Positions 7,159-11,074 of a stretch of DNA of 11,074 bases are shown piece by piece. The notes beneath the pieces were generated by a model. The model ran no database searches, was not told the origin of the DNA, and saw only the letters and a program-made list of their open reading frames with translations. Positions within the stretch are counted from its first letter, which is position 1. Every line of letters starts with the position of its first letter. The stretch lies in contig CAZYOQ010000035.1 in assembly GCA_964649145.1 (NCBI GenBank), positions 1-11,074 on the forward strand, read 5' to 3'. The position numbers and the translations under genes were made by a program. This DNA comes from MGBC163016 sp964649145. Its GTDB lineage: Bacteria; Actinomycetota; Coriobacteriia; Coriobacteriales; Eggerthellaceae.

Positions 7159-9524
7159 TCCATAGTGCCAAAACGACGCTGTTTTTGCTCGAGCAAATAA
7201 TTTGTGATTGATGCATCCTGTACGCGCCCAACCGCATCAATTATCTCGCTAATGTTGCCATTGTTGATATAGCCAAGATCCAGCAAGCCTTCGATGACCT
7301 GCTTATCATCGTGCTTTGCCACGTCTATACAAATCTCATATATGTGGCTTCGAAGCGCACTTTCCATCAAGCCCTTATTAGTGGGTGACATGTAAATTGG
7401 TTCGCTAAGCCTATCAACTATACGCTTGCCCTGTTCATAGGCTCCAAGCTTGCCCTCTTCGGCATTTCCTCCGAAACCAGTGCGATTGACTATGGAGTTA
7501 TCGTAACTATCGAAGATAGTTTCAACATTGATGAAGCTTGGCGAACCGAAAGCCAAAGACATCTGTTGTGCCGCGCGTGAAGTATTCGGGAACTCGAATT
7601 CGAAGTAATCGTGCCCGAAGGCCGGCTTAGACAAATCGACATGGATAAGTTCAAGCAAGCTGTCGAATGCAATTCCACGCACATCAATAGCAACCACTTT
7701 GTCAGAAACGGTAAGGCTACGCATACGACGCACGCCGTTAAAAGCATAAGATGCAATGGCTGTGACAGACTCTGGAACAACAACATCTGCCACTTCTCCT
7801 GTGCAAAGAATCACACGATCCTTACTGGCATCCATATGCTCTATTAAAAGGCCGCTTTCCATATAGTACTTTGGATTATATGGGTCGACTTTAATATGTC
7901 TAAGAGCAGGCTCAACCGTCCCATGATGCGCTCCATAGGTTATAAGCGCGATAGATCCAATTCTTGCAAGCGTTGCTGGTATATGTAATTCCTCAATAGA
8001 AGTATCGAAGAATGCCTCGTCGTCAATGAGTGTTAGGGTGGAAGATAAATTGACTTTTATCAAGTTTTTACATGCTTTGAATGCGCCTTTGCCTATTGAG
8101 GTAAGCCCCTCATTAAGCGTTACCTCTCTTATAGAATCGTTTTTAGCAAAAGCACCTTCATCTATGGCAACTGTATCGTCTTTCAATGTGTATTCGATTG
8201 CGTTCTCGTCCATCATACGAATTAGGTGGTAACCGTCTTCTCTGGTGAAATAAAGTCCGCCGCCCTCATCGATGAACATCTGCTGGTCTGAACCCTGCGC
8301 AATCGAAAATGTTGCGCTCTTGCCAGAATAGGTAAGCATTGTGCCTGCCGCTACTGGGTTTCCAAGCTCGATAATGCTTGATGGAAGAAGAAGTTTCGAT
8401 ATCGCTGTGCTAGTAAAAGCATTGCTCCCAATTGATAATAGCCCTGAATTTAGAGTGACCGCACTAAGATTCGTACAATCAAAAAACGCACGTTCGCCTA
8501 TTGCTTTTAGGGATATAGGGGCGCAAAATTCGGATATTTTTGTCTTAGCGAAGGCGTAGTCTCCAATAAGTTCTAAGGTTTGCGGAAAGAAAACCTTCTC
8601 AAGCCTCTCGAAATTACTGAAAGCCTTTTTCGCTAGAGCCTTACAACCTTCCGCGATTGAATATTCTTGAACTGGCACTGCCAAAACTAGCATCGCAAGC
8701 CCATCTTTGCTGTAAAGCGCAAGACCATCTGATGCCAAATATTCGTTATTCTCGTCAACCGAAATTTTTTCAAGAGTGCTTTTCACAAACGCACCTGGCA
8801 TCACTGTGTGAGTGCCTTTCCCGATAGACAGGCTTTTCAATCCTGTGGCGTCAAATATCGAAGGCGTAATTTTCTCAAGAAGGCCTGGAAGGGTAATTTT
8901 CTCTAGTTTTGAGCACCCTCTGGTCCAGCTTGAGTCGTACTTTTCTAATTGCGATGAGTATTCAATAGATTCCAAAGCCCCACAATCGCGAAATGCGCAA
9001 GGACCAATTGAAAGCACGCTGTCAGGAATGCTTATGTGGCAAATATTGGTAAGTTTCGAACATGACTCTGAAGCTAAGGCAACTACAGGCTTGCCTTCGA
9101 TCGCATCAGGTATCACAAGGTCGCTTAAGCCTTCAGGACACTCGCAGCCCTCTATCCTAATTTCTGAATCGTCTAGGATAGAATAATCCCAACTTACTTT
9201 CGAAGAATCGGTATAGCAACCAGTACCCGATTGCCTTAGCTCATCAATTCGCCTAGCGGCCTCAGATGCAAGACGGCGCTCGTTATAAGCGTTCTGTATT
9301 TTTACGAGGCCTTCATAGGTGTCTGTAATGTCTCGCATTACAGTTGGCGAAAAGCCCCCGAAGCAGACATCAAGCCTCTCCAATTCAACAGAAGGATCGA
9401 TATGTCTACGTACAGTGTCTTTATTTTTTGGCGAATTGCTTAACAGAACGCCTGATTTTAAGCTTTCGAAATGCTTCGAAGTTTGAAGGTTTTGAGACGT
9501 TCTAAATGATCCGTTATCGACCAT
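7140..9524 (-). CDS. BspA-like (LRR_5) leucine-rich repeat protein, cytoplasmic
   Basis: A 794-residue protein. Residues about 130-620 contain multiple BspA/LRR_5-type repeats with the recurring pattern 'I-P-x-S-V-x-x-I-G-x-x-A-F-x-x-C', for example SIPDSVLSIGPCAFRDC (165-181), LKAIGERAFFDC (339-350), EGLTSIGKGAFKAC (472-485) and PESVTAIASYAFNG (584-597). Such repeats form a protein-binding solenoid. There is no signal peptide, transmembrane segment or cell-wall anchor, so a surface adhesin role is unlikely. A helical N-terminal region (about 45-100) and a separate helical C-terminal domain (about 715-794, ending near YLLEQKQRRFG) frame the repeats. The ribosome site is weak (GAG). The gene follows the upstream 121-residue gene by 24 bases and precedes the VWA/AAA+ pair, suggesting an adaptor or substrate-recognition part of that system. 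The exact role is unknown. Confidence 0.85.
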   Translation of the reverse strand: MVDNGSFRTSQNLQTSKHFESLKSGVLLSNSPKNKDTVRRHIDPSVELERLDVCFGGFSPTVMRDITDTYEGLVKIQNAYNERRLASEAARRIDELRQSGTGCYTDSSKVSWDYSILDDSEIRIEGCECPEGLSDLVIPDAIEGKPVVALASESCSKLTNICHISIPDSVLSIGPCAFRDCGALESIEYSSQLEKYDSSWTRGCSKLEKITLPGLLEKITPSIFDATGLKSLSIGKGTHTVMPGAFVKSTLEKISVDENNEYLASDGLALYSKDGLAMLVLAVPVQEYSIAEGCKALAKKAFSNFERLEKVFFPQTLELIGDYAFAKTKISEFCAPISLKAIGERAFFDCTNLSAVTLNSGLLSIGSNAFTSTAISKLLLPSSIIELGNPVAAGTMLTYSGKSATFSIAQGSDQQMFIDEGGGLYFTREDGYHLIRMMDENAIEYTLKDDTVAIDEGAFAKNDSIREVTLNEGLTSIGKGAFKACKNLIKVNLSSTLTLIDDEAFFDTSIEELHIPATLARIGSIALITYGAHHGTVEPALRHIKVDPYNPKYYMESGLLIEHMDASKDRVILCTGEVADVVVPESVTAIASYAFNGVRRMRSLTVSDKVVAIDVRGIAFDSLLELIHVDLSKPAFGHDYFEFEFPNTSRAAQQMSLAFGSPSFINVETIFDSYDNSIVNRTGFGGNAEEGKLGAYEQGKRIVDRLSEPIYMSPTNKGLMESALRSHIYEICIDVAKHDDKQVIEGLLDLGYINNGNISEIIDAVGRVQDASITNYLLEQKQRRFGTMEIDFEL

Positions 9525-9548
9525 AAGATAATCTCGATAAATGACCGA

Positions 9549-9914
9549 TTAATCTAGGCCGAACTTTTTCTTGTTCGCCTCTGTGCTTGCCCATGGAGCG
9601 CCAGCGGGATTCATCTTACGTCTTGGAGAAAGCTCGTCGGCGAACATGATGCAATAGCGAAGGCCTTTAAGGGTCACATACAAACTTGCAATCTCGTGTT
9701 TTGTACCATGATTGAATACTTCATAGGTAATCATTTCACGATCAATCATTGGCTTATAGACATCGTCATCCAAAATCTTATCTAGGAAGATGTTTGTTGA
9801 CTGCCTTCCTAGTTCGTCTTGTTTTAAGGAAATATTGTAGAGAATGTTCTCTTGCTCCTCGGTGAGCCGACCAAGCTCATCAATTTCAGCAAGAATTTCC
9901 GCCTCTGTAGCCAT
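9549..9914 (-). CDS. Small conserved-looking protein of unknown function (121 aa)
   Basis: I do not recognise this protein. It is soluble, with no signal peptide or membrane segment. Residues about 3-35 form a Glu/Leu-rich, probably coiled-coil helix (EAEILAEIDELGRLTEEQEN), followed by a mixed region with ITYEVFNHGTKHEIASLYVT and GLRYCIMFADELSPRR, and a basic Lys/Asn-rich end. The start at 9914 was preferred over an in-frame ATG at 9918-9920 because AGGAG touches that earlier ATG directly but lies six bases before the chosen one. It is the first gene after a candidate promoter, and the LRR protein follows 24 bases later, so it is probably the leading member of the LRR-VWA-AAA+ operon. It could be a small regulator or adaptor; nothing visible decides this. 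Confidence 0.72.
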   Translation of the reverse strand: MATEAEILAEIDELGRLTEEQENILYNISLKQDELGRQSTNIFLDKILDDDVYKPMIDREMITYEVFNHGTKHEIASLYVTLKGLRYCIMFADELSPRRKMNPAGAPWASTEANKKKFGLD

Positions 9915-9977
9915 AAGCATCTCCTGTTAAACGAATATTTACAAAAGCTATTGTGACACCAAAGGTTGGTTAGAGCA

Positions 9978-10006
9978 ATTATAGAAATAAAATCTTCACG
10001 GAAAGA
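9978..10006 (-). promoter_or_regulatory. Candidate promoter of the LRR-VWA-AAA+-chaperone unit
   Basis: A perfect -10 TATAAT lies at 9978-9983 on the minus strand. At 17-base spacing the -35 region (10001-10006) is poor, so activation by a regulator is possible. Predicted initiation near 9971 gives a leader of about 50 bases before the first gene. The upstream terminator makes a fresh promoter here necessary. Confidence 0.55.
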
Positions 10007-10013
10007 TTGTGAA
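9995..10013. promoter_or_regulatory. Small dyad overlapping the -35/spacer, possible operator
   Basis: TTCAC (9995-9999) and GTGAA (10009-10013) form a perfect five-base inverted repeat with a nine-base centre. It overlaps the expected -35 and spacer of the candidate promoter, where a repressor or activator could bind. The arms are short, so chance is quite possible. Confidence 0.3.
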
Positions 10014-10082
10014 CAACAGATTGTTTGCAAGACAAAGACCTAAGAGTACCTATAAGTTTCACACCAGGCTGTTTTTTCGTAT

Positions 10083-10118
10083 AAAAAAAGGAGCCACAGC
10101 TTCTGCTGCAGCCCCTTT
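10083..10118 (-). terminator. Intrinsic (Rho-independent) terminator
   Basis: On the minus strand a 14-bp stem, including three G-U pairs, closes over an AGAA loop, and the 3' arm runs directly into seven U residues (10083-10089). It begins about 15 bases after the stop of the 91-residue gene. It should end the molybdoenzyme transcript and insulate it from the next unit. Confidence 0.92.
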
Positions 10119-10133
10119 AGGTGTAAATAAAGC

Positions 10134-10409
10134 TTACACTCCAGCGTAACCCTTAGAAGGGTCGGAATCGCCAACACCAGTATCGGTGTCGCCAGCCTCG
10201 TTGCCGGTACGCTTCGTGGAGGTATAGCCGCCCCATGCACGGGCGATAAACTTATCCTTCACAAAGAAGATCTGAGCCTTCATAAGGTCAGCCTGAGTGA
10301 CGCCCTCTTCAGCCAAGGCTTCATCCTTGCTCTTGCCTTCTGCAATGAGCTTGTTGAGAGCCTCAGCCGCATCAGGGGCATCCATTGCCAAGAATTCATC
10401 ACGTGTCAT
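10134..10409 (-). CDS. Small protein of unknown function (91 aa) downstream of the molybdoenzyme subunits
   Basis: No family was recognised with confidence. Residues about 3-55 look helical, with AEALNKLIAEGKSKDEALAE (15-34) then GVTQADLMKA, resembling a short helix-turn-helix unit, followed by FFVKDKFIARAWGGY (48-62). The last 30 residues are Gly/Asp/Thr-rich and probably disordered. There is no signal peptide or membrane segment. AAGGAG six bases before the ATG supports the start. The gene is last in its unit, 77 bases after the ferredoxin-like gene and directly before a strong terminator. Position suggests a small accessory factor or regulator for the molybdoenzyme, but that is inference from context only. 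Confidence 0.75.
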   Translation of the reverse strand: MTRDEFLAMDAPDAAEALNKLIAEGKSKDEALAEEGVTQADLMKAQIFFVKDKFIARAWGGYTSTKRTGNEAGDTDTGVGDSDPSKGYAGV

Positions 10410-10440
10410 GTCATGCTCCTTCTTATGGTCTCTAACACGA

Positions 10441-10468
10441 TCCTGCGGCCGACGGAGCAGCCGCAGGA
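10441..10468. repeat. 9-bp GC-rich hairpin in an intercistronic gap
   Basis: TCCTGCGGC (10441-10449) and its exact reverse complement (10460-10468) flank a 10-base loop. No U-run follows on the minus strand, so it is unlikely to be a full terminator. It probably stabilises the upstream mRNA or separates expression of the 138- and 91-residue proteins. Confidence 0.65.
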
Positions 10469-10486
10469 CAATTGTATAACAAAACT

Positions 10487-10903
10487 TTATAGCTGGAAGA
10501 GAACCATTGGACGATCGAATCTTTTCATCTTTTCGATCATTTCGTCCAGAGTTCCATAGTACAGAGTACCGGACTCTTCAACCTGGCATGCCAGAGGACG
10601 CTGACCAGCCTTTTCACCTTCAGGACCATAGTACTTAGTGAAGATAGTGGTTGGGCAAGGAATGTAGAACCATTCCCAGTTCTCGCCACATGAACGGTCG
10701 CCACCCTTGAAGAACGGACCGACCTGAACCTCTTTAATGCCGTACTGGTTCAGAGGAAGTTCAAACTCCTCTTTGCAAGCGATTTCAGCAGCATGGTTGC
10801 CGGAGAAATACCTGTAGTCGCAAAGTAGAGCATAGCGGGTACCGTCATAGCGCGGATCTTTAACAGCAGATTCGTACTGTTCTTCGATTGCCGGATTTGC
10901 CAT
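10487..10903 (-). CDS. Ferredoxin-like molybdoenzyme small subunit with degenerate Fe-S ligands
   Basis: A 138-residue protein that resembles the small iron-sulfur subunit partnering pyrogallol hydroxytransferase/catechol dehydroxylase-type molybdoenzymes. From memory, the usual first motif reads CxGCxxCExACK after a tyrosine. Here the frame is kept as YFSGNHAAEIACK (32-44), so three of four cysteines are replaced (Phe33, Asn36, Ala39) and only Cys43 remains. Further on, WEWFYIPCPT (76-85) matches the conserved core, but the following CxxC pair is Phe88/Tyr91, and the PxCxxxC segment after Pro103 has Ala105 and Glu109. Remaining cysteines are 28, 43, 72, 83 and 106. A structural, cluster-poor beta subunit is the best reading. 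It starts 19 bases after the large-subunit stop, with AAGGAAG upstream. Alternative: a divergent cluster using the relocated cysteines. Confidence 0.75.
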   Translation of the reverse strand: MANPAIEEQYESAVKDPRYDGTRYALLCDYRYFSGNHAAEIACKEEFELPLNQYGIKEVQVGPFFKGGDRSCGENWEWFYIPCPTTIFTKYYGPEGEKAGQRPLACQVEESGTLYYGTLDEMIEKMKRFDRPMVLFQL

Positions 10904-10922
10904 TTATTTCACTTCCTTTCGA

Positions 10923-11074
10923 TTAGTCAGCATCGAGGCTGCGGACGCGGCGAATGTTGCACATAACTCCCTTGTAAGGAGCGCCGAAGCCGAGCTTGCC
11001 GATGTTCATGTGGGGGACAAGGCTGTTGAAGTTGGACTTCCACACGCCGTAGAGGTTAGGCTCTTCGCCGTCCT
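10923..11074 (-). CDS. C-terminal end of a probable molybdopterin oxidoreductase large subunit (partial)
   Basis: Only the last 49 codons and the TAA (10923-10925) are inside the window; the gene continues beyond 11074. The visible peptide contains NLYGVWKSNFNSLVPHMNIG, then a Gly-rich LGFGAPYKG and CNIRRV near the end. This looks like the C-terminal part of the molybdopterin-guanine-dinucleotide-binding domain in the pyrogallol hydroxytransferase/catechol dehydroxylase group of DMSO-reductase-family enzymes. The adjacent ferredoxin-like gene, which is the normal small-subunit partner, strengthens the call. Base composition and codon choice look richer in G/C-ending codons than in the genes left of 10000, as in well-expressed metabolic genes. 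The substrate cannot be told from this fragment. Confidence 0.6.
   Translation of the reverse strand, partial: DGEEPNLYGVWKSNFNSLVPHMNIGKLGFGAPYKGVMCNIRRVRSLDAD

Larger units (their letters stand above)
9921..10082. other. Promoter-bearing intergenic region
   Basis: This region separates two transcription units, with a terminator at its right end and the first gene of the next unit at its left. I see a candidate promoter and a small dyad, each listed separately, and a 5' leader of about 50 bases. No tRNA, small RNA or additional ORF is convincing here. Confidence 0.5.

Noticed and set aside
7140..9524. Surface adhesin of the BspA class
   Set aside because: No signal peptide, membrane segment or sorting signal is visible, and all operon neighbours look cytoplasmic.
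2..9914. Anti-phage defence island built around the MoxR-VWA pair
   Set aside because: MoxR-VWA ternary conflict systems exist, but no nuclease, protease effector, toxin or mobile-element gene is visible; the chaperones fit protein maturation better.
10441..10468. Possible intrinsic terminator between the 138- and 91-residue genes
   Set aside because: The stem is good, but no run of U follows it in the direction of transcription, and a much better terminator lies after the next gene.
1..11074. tRNA, rRNA, insertion sequence or phage attachment site
   Set aside because: No cloverleaf, ribosomal RNA stretch, transposase or integrase coding sequence was seen on either strand.

Overview
This window comes from a moderately AT-leaning bacterial genome with very dense, single-direction coding. 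Every convincing gene lies on the minus strand, so transcription runs from right to left. The mix of genes suggests an anaerobic gut-type actinobacterium of class Coriobacteriia, perhaps Eggerthellaceae: the tail of a molybdopterin oxidoreductase like the pyrogallol hydroxytransferase/catechol dehydroxylase group, a ferredoxin-like partner, a BspA-type leucine-rich repeat protein, and a MoxR-type ATPase with a VWA partner. The assignment is inferred from remembered family distributions and is not proven.

Right side (10083-11074): the C-terminal 49 codons of a probable molybdopterin enzyme are followed by a 138-residue protein that looks like its iron-sulfur beta subunit but has lost most of the expected cluster cysteines. 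A 91-residue protein of unknown function follows. The unit ends at a strong intrinsic terminator (10083-10118).

Middle (5245-10013): a new promoter with TATAAT at 9978-9983 probably starts a second unit. It encodes a 121-residue unknown protein, then a 794-residue cytoplasmic leucine-rich repeat protein. A 173-base intergenic region follows, holding two inverted-repeat structures and an internal TATAAT that almost touches the start of the next gene. That gene encodes a VWA-like (DUF2201-type) protein with an intact MIDAS and an altered HExxH-like site.

Left side (2-5168): an 806-residue fusion of a MoxR-like AAA+ ATPase with a class I SAM-dependent methyltransferase is followed by three folding-factor genes. 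These are a trigger-factor C-domain-only protein, a full-length trigger factor, and a SlyD-like FKBP prolyl isomerase.

The second unit therefore looks like a dedicated protein-handling system: an ATPase-VWA remodelling pair, a repeat-protein scaffold, a methyltransferase and three chaperones. MoxR-VWA pairs are known from metalloenzyme activation (CoxD/CoxE, NorQ/NorD, CbbQ/CbbO, RavA/ViaA). A reasonable but unproven hypothesis is that this system matures or remodels a client such as the neighbouring molybdoenzyme complex.
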